64,000 nucleotides of DNA, taken from contig NC_091014.1 in the NCBI RefSeq assembly GCF_041296385.1, forward strand, positions 63,310,578 to 63,374,577, in the 5' to 3' direction. This DNA is from Aphelocoma coerulescens (taxonomy: Eukaryota; Chordata; Aves; Passeriformes; Corvidae). The stretch's first letter is position 1. The number at the start of each line of letters is the position of its first letter. A model generated the notes under the pieces. The model did no database searches and had not been told where the DNA came from. It saw only the letters and a list, made by a program, of their open reading frames with translations. Made by a program: the position numbers and the translations under genes. This document shows positions 27,561 through 40,176 of the stretch, one piece after another.

Positions 27561-30500
27561 TCTGAACTGTTGTAGCTATTTCAGTTTTTCTTGATCTGGA
27601 GATCTGTTTGCTTTTCATTGTCTGTTTTGCTTTCTTGTATTACTACCAGCACAATTCTGCATGTGGCCACAAAAAACCCAGGGATTCCCGCTTCTGCTGC
27701 TGCTTGTCAATCTTACCTGTTATAATGAGTTTCATTTCAGGTAGCTCTAGGGCTAATTTTTTTTTTCAAGTTTTTTTAAGTTGCTGTTACTGTTGTTCTC
27801 TGCTTTTCACTGGACAATACTTCACAGACCACTGCTCGCCCACAGCACTCTCATTGTACCCTTAAGTTTTAGATACTACAACAGAAGAGGCTGAAATACT
27901 AATTCACTAAATCCATGTAATAATGGAACTATTATATGCAATAATGAAATTTAAAATAGTTTTAGTACAGTAAACTTAATTTTGATTGCCTGGAAGATGT
28001 ACAAAACACTACGTAAGATGATGAGTATTTTTATTAGCCTTGTCACTAGGCTTCTTTGGTTACTAATATTAATGATCAGTGGATCTACATAGATTTGTAA
28101 CACCAAGGTTATTAATTGAAGAGGTGCTGATTGTGTTAAAAGGTATTTCTGGTGAGCTGCATAGTTCTTGTTCAGTGTCCTTACTTCATGTTACCTGCTT
28201 TTCTAAGCTCTAAGAGAAGCTGATTTTAGGAAATCTGCAGTGTTGTGGGAGAAGCACACCTGAGTTATTACAACAGTCAAAAAATGCTGTAGAAGTTAAT
28301 ATTTTATATGTATCTGCTCTGTACTGCAGTAGTAAGTTTCTCTCTAATTTAAAATCCTTTTAGTAACTTAGAGCTTTTGCTCAGTTCTAATGTGCTTAAG
28401 ACATTTTTGTGTTCCATGTGTTGTCTGTAGGTTCTGACCTGTGTGGTACTGAAGTACTCAGAGCCTGTGATGGGCCCTCTGAGAAGTTCTTGGTTCCTGG
28501 GACATGTGCATGCAGCTGAGGGGAAGGGGTCTGGTTCCCTTGAATTCATCTTTGGCAAGAAGGGCAGCATGGAGTTGCATAATAGGAGAGGGAATATCCA
28601 AGTAGAAAGGTTGCTACTGCCTGATGCTGTCTGGCCATCAGTGTGAGGGGTGGAGTTGTTCAGGTGCTTGCTTTGGTGAAGAGAAAGACCCATTCTGAAC
28701 CTCTTCAGCAGAGCTACTGCAGCAGCTCTGCACAGCTCCTGATGCCTTCTAAAATTAAATCCGAGATAAATAAAAATGTTTTCCCTGCTACTTAAGATGA
28801 AAAGTCAACAGCATCTCTTCTGGTGCTGTGAAACACTTAAAGCTTTCACGGTATAAACAGGCAAGTGACCAAAAGTGTGCATGCATCAGAAAGGGAATTT
28901 TGGCTCTGTAAAGGAAGTATGCATGGCCTTGAACTTTGTGTGTGTGGGGAGACTTGGTTATGAGTACATATACAACAATATATAAAATACTTACACAGCA
29001 TGGTGAAACTGATGGAAGTGCCTGTGAAGTAAGAGATGTGACAAATGGACTGAAATGTTGGTTTTCATCTTTTTTTTCTGCAGCATTTACAAAAGCAAAT
29101 TGATGGAGGAAAAAAAACCCAACCCACTTTCTGAAAAAGTATGAGAGAGGTTGCCCTGCCTAATCTTTCATGATTTTTCTTCTGTAGTACTCATTTGCTA
29201 GAACTTGATCTTTGAAAAAATGGCCGTTCCCTTCCCCTAAGACTTCACTCTAAAATAATGATAACTCAGCCAGTATTGGAGCATATCCTAGTGTTAGTAT
29301 AATCCATTGCTTGCTGGGAGCATTAGCATAACTATTTTCTTTCAGAAAATACAGCCTTCTCCTCTCCATAGCTGGGATAGAAACAGGCACTTTCCTGCCT
29401 CCCTTCTAACCTGTGCTCTGTCGTTTAGGAATAGGCATGCCCTGAAGAAAACTACATTTTTTGAATCCCAGGGACTAGACAGATTGGGAGCCAATCCTGA
29501 AGCATCACACGAGGTGTATTTAGGAGAGGAAGAAGAGTTCCAGCCACATGCTGAAGGGTAAGGATAGGAACACTTATGCTTTACAACTATTGGTATAATG
29601 GTGTTTTATGTACAAATGACCCAGTTCAATTAGATCTTTATTTTTGGCTTTCCCCTTAAAATGATTTTTTTCACCATTGAAACTGCTGTGTCTTGTTACA
29701 AGATTCACTCTTTTCCTGATGGTATGAACTGACTGCCCTCAGAAGATGTTTAGATTGATGTTTTAATTCTTGATTGGAATAAACCTGGTTAGCTGACCTC
29801 CAAGGGACTAACAGAGTAAAAAACTAACCTCTTCCCAATCCTGAGCAGCTTTATTAAGTGCCACTGTTTCCTTATTTTGCAGTGCCTTAGCTATGCCTGT
29901 CTTTAATTAGACTCTGCTATGATGTATTCATAGCTGCTGAGCACTGCTGTGATAATCACAAGCTATTTTGTAAACAGGCTGACCCAGTTGCTGTATATAT
30001 CCTATAGGGAGTGCAGCTATTGCCAGAACCTCTTACTCTTGCAAGTCCTGCACACAGGCAGATCACTTGCATGTGACTGTACTTTGTAATGGGGGAAGGA
30101 AAAAAAAACCTGTCTCTCTTTCTGGCAGAGGTACCAGTGTGGTAAAATATATGTGCTCTGCTCAGAAAAATAATAACTTGAAAAAAGTTTCCTCTAATGT
30201 GGAAAGAGTCTGTTTCTACTTCTTAAAACAGCATGCTGAGTTTACACAGCTCAGTGAAATGCACCTGAGTTACTCTAAAGTTTTAGATAAATGCTTTGTC
30301 TTGCTTGCCTTTGCTTCCCCAAGAGCAAAATTAGAATAATGATCACTTAGTGAACAGCGTCACAAGGTTAAGCTGCTTCTAGGATGGGAGTTTACCCCAG
30401 GAGAACCCTTTAAAGGGCAGCTTAGTCTGGTTGTGGTAGGACTTGTAGCTCTGTGTGTTTCAGAGGAGCAGTTGTGTGCAACAGTTGAGGACATTTTTAA

Positions 30501-32390
30501 CACATAAGATAATATGTTACTTTGCTTGCTGTTCTGCTTTAGATGTTTAAAATGTCAAATGCTGAAAAAAACTTTATTTTGTCAGAAAGTAAAAATTTTT
30601 TAAATCACAGTTATTTCTTAAACTATAAATATTTTTGAAATTTTGAGGTACCTATGTATATCTTTGTCTACCACTTTGGGTTTGAAAGCTATTTTAGGTT
30701 AATTTAAAAAAACAACAATCAATAAAGACTATGTTTTGGAAAATAATCACAGATCTGAAAGGCTGCTTTGATGAGGAAATGACTGCTGTTGTCTGTTTTT
30801 TCTTTATTTTAAAGCAGAAAGGATAAAATGCAAGGGAAAAAATGCTATGGAAATCCCAGATCAAATCCCTTAAATTCAGTTCTCCTCTGTAACTGATTGT
30901 GGCACTTCTTGTACAATCCCTTGGCAGTAGATTCTGGAAACAAAATCCTTCAAGGGGACATTCTCTGTTCATCATCGTGATATTGAGACATGTGAGAGCA
31001 GAAACTCTTCCTGGTTAACCTCTTCTAGGGGCAGCATCGTTTCTCTAAACTGTCCAAACAACAATGGAAAACTCAAAGGTTCTAAGAAAAATTTAAGAGA
31101 AAAAAAAGGGATGTATGAGGCAAGTTAGAGAAAGCAGAAATTAAAACAATACCCTTATCATAAATCCTAGAGGTATAACTTGAATTATGTGTGTGGGCCA
31201 GCTCTTTAGAATGGATCTTTCTGTGCCTGCACAGCTGGGGTTGCATGAAAAAAGGTACTTTTGTCTTTTCACTTCTTTCTTCTCCTTGTCCTTTTCCTGA
31301 AGTGTAATAATAAAAATAATAATAATTTCTTGATAACAGAGAGGAAGGAACAGACAGGAAAACATCTGAAAGAATTTCTTGAGAAGGCTCAGTCAGAGCA
31401 GAGCAGTAATGATGTGTTCAAGTGGGGAAGAGCATAACTGTAGACAGATGTTAGAAGGACATCACCACCACACTGGCTGGGAAGTTGTTTAGGGTTGTCT
31501 AAGGGGATAAATATGAAGTCAACAGCATAATGATCATGACATCAAAGTGTCTTTATACATACTGTGTTGAATTATTCTGGGTGGAATACTGGGGAAAATA
31601 TTTAGAAAACTGAGAAGATTCCAAGAAGTGGGTTTGGTTTATGTTGTCTGAGTCAGGCAGAGCTGGGCTGAGTCAAGTGTTATAAAATATAGCACTGGGA
31701 CCACTTCTCTTCTGGAACAGGAGGAGGCAGACTGGATGACCTAATACATACTCTCATATCATAGCTAAGTCTGTGAAAAAAAATCTCACCAAGAGCTAAA
31801 AAAGGATTTTTATATCCATTAGGTTTTTTGTCTCTGCTTGAAAGTACTTCACTTCATCCCAGGGCTCCTAAAGCTGTTTGTAAATATTTCATAGAGTTCA
31901 GAGGGTCTCTCTCACTTCACTTGTTGTTTCTGTGTGTCTGATGTTTGCCTCATGGGCTGCTTCAGTAAATAGGCTTTTAATGGTATTGGAAGCAAAAACC
32001 GCCTGAGGTCCAGAAAGTCTAAAAGCCATCCTACTGCCACACACCGTGGTGTGTTGCTGCAAATATGTAATCATCATTGCATCACATTGCTCTGTTTCCA
32101 CTACAGTCTTGACTGGATAAAAGTGAGTGGGGTCATTTGACTCCCACCTTTCAAAAGCAGATCTCTAAAATGTGATTCCAGGTTAAAACATCTCCAGAAG
32201 TGGCCTCACTTCAGAAGCTGCGTAAATATTGAATACCTCCAACTGGTATCAATGGGATTTAACTCTGTATAGCAGGCAGGTAAATCCAATGCCAGCCTTT
32301 GGCTTGATAGTGGTCTCTTCAAGACAGGGCTGATGAAACCTCATGTCTCCAGAGACCCTGTCATGTCTGTGCTTCCCCAGTGATATTCCC

Positions 32391-32444
32391 CAGTTGGACT
32401 CAATGATCCTTGTGGGTCCCTTCCAGCTCAGCACATTCTGTGAT
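32391..32444 (+). mobile_element. CR1 LINE 3' tip
   Basis: TTGGACTCAATGATCCTTGT followed by GGGTCCCTTCCAGCTCAGCA and an ATTCTGTG tail unit: the plus-oriented extreme 3' end of an avian CR1, with nothing recognisable kept upstream. Confidence 0.75.
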
Positions 32445-33470
32445 GAACAGAGTAACGTGAGGCTGTGTGGGTGCCATGCATTGGTTTCTGCAGAGAGCCT
32501 CAGTGGCTTCAGGCCAGCCTCATCTGTGAGACACTGTGCTGGCACCTGGGTGATGCTGACTTATTTACAACCAGCAACCGCTATGGACAAGGTGAGACAT
32601 TTCTAATTTCTGTACTTGCATGCAAAGGAGCCTTTGTGCAACAGGCAGCATCAAGCTGCTGCTCAGAGTGTTTCTGGAGGAGCAACAAGCAATGAGGGTA
32701 TTGCACTCAGTATTGAACTGGCTGGTTAACAGGGAAGCTTATTGTATTTTTTTTAATTGTTTCTAAGATGTCAGAGTTTATGCTGGTTTTATATTTAAGT
32801 AAATGAGATATGACTGATGTTTCAGCTGATGTTACTTAGTATTGTGTTCAGTTTGTAGGCATAGGAGCATTTAAATGAAGGCTCCAGCCTAAAGTGATCT
32901 CCATGTGCTTGTCTAAACTGGCACATTTATATTGGGGAGGAGCCTGGGAATGAGGCAGTGCAGATGCCACCAGACAGAGACATTTCTGGCGTGAGTGGAT
33001 GCCAGGCAGTTGAAGCCCAGGCTGCATGTGAGGCAGCATGTGGTATTGCTTGGGTATTGTCTGTCCTGGGCCTGTTTGCTGCAACTGATGAGCAGGTAAG
33101 TGTTGTTCATGAGCTCTAAACCTCACAAATGCTTTCTGAATCAACAGCATAAACTGAAAAGTGAAAATTAGGCTACAGAATGTCAGAGTTGTTACTGGCA
33201 ACTAGAAAGTGACACTGTAGCCTCTTTATTTTTCTTCTTGTGCGCTTAGTTCTGCTTATATGCTGTGATGTTTGCCAAAATACTGCTCTGTTTCCTGACA
33301 CCAATAAAGCCAACAACATGGTATGTCTCTATTTTCAAACTCAAGTTGTTTGATAGCTTCTTCAAGTTAATTAATAAATATGATTGCCCTCTGAGGACAG
33401 ATAGTAGGGTATTGACTAGGCATGCAAACCACTTAAAAATAAGATTAAATGAAGATCTAAGCTAGAGTCA

Positions 33471-34081
33471 TTCTCATGGTTTCACTCCAGCTGGCAGCCA
33501 AGCCCCACACAGCCGCTCACTCACACCCCCACCAGTGGGATCAGGGAGAGAATTGGAAGGATAAAAGATGGAAAACTCGTGGGCTGAGATAAAGACAGTT
33601 TAATAGGGAAAGCAAAAAGCTGCACACACAAAAAAAAGAAAAATAAGGAATTAATTCACTGCTTCCCATGGGCAGGCAGGCATTCAGCCATCTCCAGGAG
33701 AGCAGAGCCCCGTCACACGTAACAGTGACTTGGGAAGACAAATGGCATCACTCCAAATGTGATCCTTTCTCCTTTCTCCGTGCCTCCTTGTCCTTCTTTC
33801 CCCCACCTTTATATACTGACCATGATGTCATATGGTCTGGAACATCCCTTTGGTCAGTCGGGGCCACCTGTCCTGGCTGTGTCTCCTCCCAACCTCCCAG
33901 GCACCCCCAACTTCCTCACTAGCCTCACAAAAAGCAGAAAAGTCCTTGGCTCTTTGTAAGCCCTGCTCAGCAATAACAAAAACATCTCTATATTATCAAC
34001 CCTGTGTTCAGCACAAATCCAAAAGACAGCTCCATACCAACCGCTGTGGAGAAAATTAACTCTCCCCCAGCCAAAACCAGT
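33471..34081 (-). mobile_element. Solo LTR of an avian endogenous retrovirus
   Basis: About 610 bases matching a common avian ERV LTR (ERVL-type as I recall; family name uncertain). Plus-strand landmarks are TCATGGTTTCACTCCAGCTG at the left end and CCAGCCAAAACCAG at the right. On the minus strand it reads in LTR order: a TATA box (AGTATATAAA, 33817-33808), then ATTAAA (33604-33599) as the polyadenylation signal. The terminal TG/CA bases are mutated and no clean target duplication is seen. No gag, pol or env sequence flanks it, so it is a decayed solo LTR. Its transcription would run left, away from BRAF. Confidence 0.8.
33808..33817 (-). promoter_or_regulatory. LTR TATA box
   Basis: AGTATATAAA on the minus strand inside the solo LTR. 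A CRE-like TGATGTCA lies just upstream in LTR sense at 33823-33830. Activity is unknown. Confidence 0.6.
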
Positions 34082-37000
34082 AATGTGGAACACCCCAGAG
34101 GGGGGGAACAGAATTTGTGTTCATTTACCAAAACAAATGTTTTCCAGAGAAAGAGGTCTCATTATATCAGAAAGGAATCACCACATCCGAGGGCCTTCAG
34201 CATAACAGCAAGCTTCAAGCAATCCACAGCATCGAAAACATTGAGAAGCCACTGGCCACTGCACCAGAAATTTTGCCTTTGGCCAAGGGTGTACTCGCAG
34301 GAATGAGTATAGAGCAACGTGGTTAGGAGACTGACCCAATTCCTACTTGCTTGGTGAGCAGCTTTCTTTTATAGGAGAGACTAAATGTCTGTGAGGCTTG
34401 TGTTGTCTTGGTGGTAGTGAGGATTAAAAGACAAGGATGGATTATGAACTGTGATACCGACTCTGTCAGCAAAAGACACCGATGTTTTAAAACATTGTAT
34501 ATAAGCATTCATTTAGAGGTTATCCATCCTATTTGACCTATCCCTGAAGAACAATAACTCTTAAAACTCCAGCAACGTGGGATATTGCCCTGAGAAACAT
34601 GATACGTCACCATGCTCTCTCTCTCCCACATCAAAGCTGCAGTTTCTGTATTTGATTCCTGTTACTGATTTAGATTTTTTTTAACTCTTTAAAATATCCT
34701 CTCTCCAGGCCAATACCAACCCTAATGGACTTTTTCTGCTCAGAGAAGAGGCTAGAAACTGAAAGGTGCAAGTTAGTATCTGAACTTCTATTAGATCAGA
34801 GATGTATAGTCACCAATATATCTGTAAAGTACTGGAGAATCAAATTACAGCAGGTAGTCAGGCCAGGGGAAGCTCAGCTACCCTGGATATTATGAAGGGA
34901 AATCCTAAGATTGGAACATAATTGAACAGTCATTTTCTGAACAGTAAAATGATTTGATTGAGGTGGTATCCTTTCCTGCCCTTTCCTGGAACACACTCAA
35001 TCACATTAGTGGGGTTTTTTGTGCCTAAATGGGATGGGTTTGAGTCGTAGAATGTGATTATTCACACTGGAATGATAATGTGAGGAATATAAAACTGTTT
35101 AGTCCTTAAAGCTGATCAGCTTATCACTGTCCAACACAAAGGGCTCCGAAATCAGATATCCAAACAAGCTGAACATGTTAAAGCGGTGACCAGGGATGCT
35201 CTGGGAACAGGGGGGTCTGGACTAATCTTTGCAAACACAAGATATGGTCTTGGTCCTAGTAAAGTACATCAGGCAGGAAAACCAGTGTTCCTTGCTCCTT
35301 TGTTTCCCTGTTTTCATCTGCTTCTCGTTTCCTAGGAGAGCTGCATCTTCTTCTCCAGTGTCTACTTCGACTACGTTCTCCCTCCATCTAATCTTTTACC
35401 CCATCCCTCCCCTTCCTTTTGCACTGGCTGCCACTTCTGTTACCATAATAGCGGTTTTGGGGCTCATGCTGTCACTTGAGGGTCCCTCAGATGCCACACA
35501 GGTTGGTATTCACACTGGTTTTGAATAAAATGTTGGTTTTTTCAGCTTCCCCTGCATGTATGCGAGTGAAGGCAGGAAGCAGCAGGGAGAGCAGCAGAGC
35601 CCTACAAGGCAGCGCTCACATTGTGGACCCCAAAGTCACTACTCATATAAGGAAGGAAATAGGGTTCTGGTGACACCAAACAATGTGCAGGGTATGCAAG
35701 GGGCCTAGATGTAAAGTCACTCCCATGTCCCAGTCCCAACAATTTTCACTCCTCCCACAAAGTCTCTGAAGGAAAATGTTTTGCTTTTTATTTTCTGAAG
35801 GTTTGGGCTGGGGTTTAGGGAGAGAAGAGCAACAGTTTTATAAATAATGACTGAAATAAATTTCGCTTGAATCAAATGAAAGCTACGTAAATATTCCAAA
35901 TATTATTACAAGAGTCTAGAATAGGTTATTATTTGTATATAAAATAAAGCTTGTTAGGTCAACATTGCTTTTAATGGTAGAATGAAAACAAAGTTAAGAA
36001 CCTGGTGGATTCACACGTTTTTCTTGTTTTCCCTACTCCTGTTTTACTGGTAGTCTCTACCCAGCCTCATTGCTTCTGCTCATGTATTTAACTCAGAGGC
36101 AAAGAGCTATGAAGGCCCCATCGGATGAAAATAACACAGATAAGAGTGTTCATCTGCAAAGTTCAAATCACGATCTGAATATTATCTAATTTCTCACTGA
36201 AGATATGAATGTTACAGAATGCTAAATGTCCTGAACTAGTTCTTAGGAAGTTCCAAAGGAAACAATACATATGCTCTGTACCGAAATAGTTTAAAGCAAA
36301 AAGGAAAAAAAAAAATAAAGGAAGAATCAGCCTTGTTTTCTCTATTGCTTCACAGTGGATCAATCAGACAGCAATTCCTAGAAATAGGAAAATATGTACA
36401 GTGTATCTTAGAGTAGGAGAGATAATTAACTGCTATAGGTGCTAAGGAGATGCAAATGAAAAAAATTATCTGGGTTATATCCTTAAAAAATATCTCCAAC
36501 ATTTGTTTCCTAGAGAGTGAAGTAATTTTCTTAAGTGTGTATTATTCTGACTAGTAATCAGAAAATGACTGAACTCTGGACAACAGCCTAATTTTTGTTC
36601 TGCTTCATATTTTCTGTCCGAGGTAACAGGGAACACAACTGGTGTCATTAGAATCAGTGTTTTTGTAAATCATCCAGACCTGTATTTCTACTGCTATGGC
36701 TGAGAATTTAAACCAGCACTTTCAAACGTGCATGCACCAAGCAAAAATGCTACAACTGACAGGGCAAATACTGTTTTTCCAGTACATGAAAAGGCTAAGC
36801 AGTTTTTTTAAATTTAAGATAAATTTTAAGGGCACTTCAGACATCCTGAGTTGAATGTGTATCAAATTTTCACACCACTTTAAAAAATCATACCAATTAT
36901 CACACCAATATGCAAATCTTGTAATTGTTTTCATTAAGAAACTGGAAGGCTTGGGATTTTTTGAGATACTGCCGTCTATTGAAAGAATATAATAAAGGAG

Positions 37001-39842
37001 ACCAAGATTAAGTTTCATCTAATATCTCTTGGATATTCACATTTTGGAGCATCTCATAAAGACTTTTTTTTTTTTTTTTTTGAGAAGAGATGAGGTGTCC
37101 TAATGCTCATAATGAGACAGCTGCTCTCAGGTCATCATATACATTTTCTTACTGACTCATTAAAACATTGTTCTCTGAAAGTGCAAGTGTTGATTAGGTC
37201 AAACAAATGTTCTGGTGCTGGGCAACCTAGCTGGAGAATCTTGATCTTTTAACAGCTGGATTTGTTTTCTCATCTAAATTCAAATTAATAAAACAAAATT
37301 CTGAGGAGGATCAAACCCCAATGCATAACCAGGAGTTTTGGTGGGAGGTGGCAGGTTTTACATTTACAAGTTTGCTTTACCTGCTGCAATACCAGATAAA
37401 CTGGCTGTGCTGCATTGCAGGAGTCAACCAGCCAGTGCCCCACAGATTTGATAGCAGAAACCTGCCTTTCACATCTGAGTTGTAATTTGATTTTGACCTA
37501 TGTTGATCATGAAAACGAGTCTCTGTAAAAGACGTTGATGATATCAATTATCAGTAGACAGGATTTCATATCATCAAGAGATAGCTACAGTTATTAATGA
37601 TTTATCTTTCATCATGGTGGATTAAGTAGAGAGACCAAACGGTCACCACGTGAAGGAGTAGGAAGTTCCATTTATCACTAGGTGTGGATTCCCCCAATCA
37701 AAAGGAAAGTACAGTATGAATAGTAGACTTCTGTCTCCTTCCCACACAACAACCTTTTAAAATAGTTCTTAGGTGTTTTTTTTTAATCTCATGTATTTCA
37801 GGAAGTAACTCTGCTGTGTTTCCAGCATTGGACATTACTTCTCAGTATTAGGGTTTAGAACTGCAGCTCTTCAGTGGTACATCACGTGATAAGAAAGTCT
37901 AGCAGAATTCTAAGGGAATGAAAATCTTCTGGAAATAATCAGAACCTCAGAAGAAAGAGACCCAACACTACTAAAAGCAGTAGGAAAGGTATTAGAAGTT
38001 ACAGATTGATAGTAGTCTACTAATTCCACTGCTAGGGTTCTACCCTGGACGTAAATTGCTTGGGAAATAAAATAGGGCTATGACTACATTCTGTACATTG
38101 AGACTAAATTATCCCTTGGTATAAATTTCAGAGAAATGAATGGACTTACTCTGTTAGTTAACCTATATCATTCTGTTGGCTTTTCCACAACAGGCTGTGT
38201 GCTGGGAGAACCATCTCCTATTACCTCTGCTGCCTTTTTCTTCAGAGATCAGAGAGATTTGTCCCTGTGTTCAGTCCTCAGCATGGCTGTTATTTTCCAG
38301 AGTTTGTGTGCATTTTTTCACTACCATTACACATTCTCGCCACATAGCAGGAATGGCTGATAATTACCCTCTTCATTAATGTGGCTATTAGGGAGAAATT
38401 TCTAAACTTGGCCAACTGCTTAGTCTGTACATTTGATTCTTATGTACTCGTGTAGCCTTTGTGTTGACTGCACTGCAGGGCTCCAGTCACAGGAAACCCC
38501 AGGCTCCTCTCTTAGCAAGTGTAGAATGTAAAAAAAATCAATTAAAATCCACTGAAATATTAAATTGAAGTTGCATTTATTCGCCAGTTGCAACACTGCC
38601 AGTATTGAACTGCATTTGAAATGCTTCTCCACAGCGATGGCCCCAGTGTGAAAGGTGAAATAAAAACCTCAGTTCTCTCACCAGAATTATTAGGTTAAGA
38701 GGTTGTGTGGTTACATGTTCACAACTGAAGTGAAACAGAGATAAGGATCTTGCACTTGCAGGATTCAACCTAGTGTGTATGTTAGCTGGCTACCACAAAA
38801 TGTATCGGGCTGTGTTAGAACAGCCTTTCTCTGAAGTCCTGCTGCTGTTCTGGTACATCAGCTGTTCTTTGCAATGCCCTAAAATACTGTTGCCATTTTG
38901 AAATTTATAATAAAGACCTTTTCAGCAAGAAAACTGAAAACACCTGATTTAGCAGGTGTTTTATCTGTGTAAGCAGCATTTCAATGGGTGTGGCACACAG
39001 GGATGAGACGGGTCAAGGTATTACTTCAGATGGGAACACACGGCCACTTTGGGGAAAGATGGCATTGGGAACAAGGCGGGGAGCACCTTCGGGGGACAGC
39101 AGTGGCTGCTGGCTCCAGCTCCTCCTGGCTGGAGGGAGCGGCATTTCCCAAGGCACTACTTTGGTCCCTGTGTCATTCCCACCAGGGCAGTGAAGGCCAC
39201 GGCGATGCTGCTGTGTGCGCCCACCTCTGATCCCTGGTCAGCCAGACGTCCTGCCGAGCACACCCAGGGAAGACGAGATGGACACTCGGCAGCTGGGATC
39301 TGCTCCCAGAGCTCCCAACCCAGGCAGAGGATGGGACAGCGGTGTTCCCGAGGATTAGAAGGGGTCCCCATGTCTGCTGAGCCAGACCCGACCCTTCTCT
39401 AGTCTGGAGCACCCTGTGTAAACAGAGCACCAGCCTGGGCAGCCCAAGGCCTAAGTGCTGTCAGTGGAAAAAACACGGAGGTTTCATCGATCCTAGCGAT
39501 CGATTCTTTTAGTTACCACTACAGTTACAGCCAGCAGGTTAACATGGGAATTTTGGAAGCGTCTGGCGCTGCCGCACGGTTCGTGTTTGTGAGGATTCAC
39601 CCCAAAGCCGCAGCGCTGCTGTTTGCATCCCGTTCGTTTCTCGCTGGAATGCCGCCGGCCCCGCGGTCCCGTGTTTACCCCGCCTTTCCCCGCTGCCGGG
39701 AAGGACCCGCAGCCCCCCCGGCAGTGGCGTCCCACCCCATTCCACAGCCGGGGGTGCGCGGGGCTCCTCCTGTCCCGGCGCTCGCGGTTCCCCGCTCCCG
39801 GGACCGGTCCGGCGGGGGCGGCGCCGCCACTGCGCTCCCGCG

Positions 39843-39856
39843 CCACCAGGGGGCGC
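39843..39856 (+). promoter_or_regulatory. Consensus CTCF core motif at the BRAF promoter
   Basis: CCACCAGGGGGCGC matches the CTCF core CCASYAGRKGGCRS at all 14 positions. It lies about 310 bases upstream of the BRAF start codon and points right, into the gene. Occupancy would depend on methylation of the island. Confidence 0.7.
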
Positions 39857-39942
39857 TGCTGCTGCGGCGGGCGGGGCCGCGGCGGAGGGGGCGGGGCCCG
39901 AGCCCACGTCCGAGTTCCCAGGGCGACGGGGCGGTCGCGCCG

Positions 39943-39950
39943 TGACGTCA
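39943..39950. promoter_or_regulatory. CRE palindrome 1 (TGACGTCA)
   Basis: A full CREB/ATF consensus palindrome 226 bases upstream of the BRAF ATG, in a CpG island. Confidence 0.75.
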
Positions 39951-39963
39951 CGGTGCTTCCCGG

Positions 39964-39971
39964 TGACGTCA
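39964..39971. promoter_or_regulatory. CRE palindrome 2 (TGACGTCA)
   Basis: A second perfect CREB/ATF site, 21 bases (two helical turns) after the first. Confidence 0.75.
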
Positions 39972-40007
39972 GGCAGGCCCATTCGCCGTGGCCGCGGCGA
40001 TTCTGTG

Positions 40008-40015
40008 TGACGTCA
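40008..40015. promoter_or_regulatory. CRE palindrome 3 (TGACGTCA)
   Basis: A third perfect CREB/ATF site, 44 bases after the second and 161 bases upstream of the BRAF ATG. A TGACG half-site follows at 40028-40032. Confidence 0.75.
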
Positions 40016-40165
40016 CGAGGCCGGTCGTGACGCGCCGGCGGCGCTGGGAGCGGGCCGGGACCGCGCTCGCCGCCCGCCCCTCGCACTACGGGTCGCGGCT
40101 GGGGCCGCCCCGGCGGCGGGGACGCGGCCGCCCCCGGCCCCGCCCTCGCCCCGGCGCTCCGGCCC

Positions 40166-40176
40166 AAGATGGCGGC
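40166..40176 (+). promoter_or_regulatory. YY1-type motif containing the BRAF start codon
   Basis: AAGATGGCGGC is the classic YY1 site found just downstream of many TATA-less TSSs. Here its ATG is the BRAF initiation codon. If YY1 positions the TSS, the 5' UTR could be short. Confidence 0.55.

Larger units (their letters stand above)
27561..39539. other. Intergenic region between MRPS33 and BRAF
   Basis: About 12 kb with no gene I can support. Contents are a CR1 tip at 32391-32444, a solo LTR at 33471-34081, a T18 run at 37064-37081 and small AAT-type microsatellites near 31309-31326. Open frames at 29307-29561, 35229-35528 and 38984-39402 have no recognisable protein similarity. GC content rises from about 38.98 kb toward the BRAF island. 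Confidence 0.65.

Noticed and set aside
29307..29561. An 84-codon plus-strand frame downstream of MRPS33 considered as an alternative 3' exon
   Set aside because: MRPS33 is complete at 106 residues with stop and poly(A) signal at 27.3-27.5 kb, and this frame resembles nothing in the family.
31700..31760. A CR1-like GACTGGATGACCTAAT phrase
   Set aside because: Only one short phrase resembles CR1 ends and the diagnostic flanks are missing.
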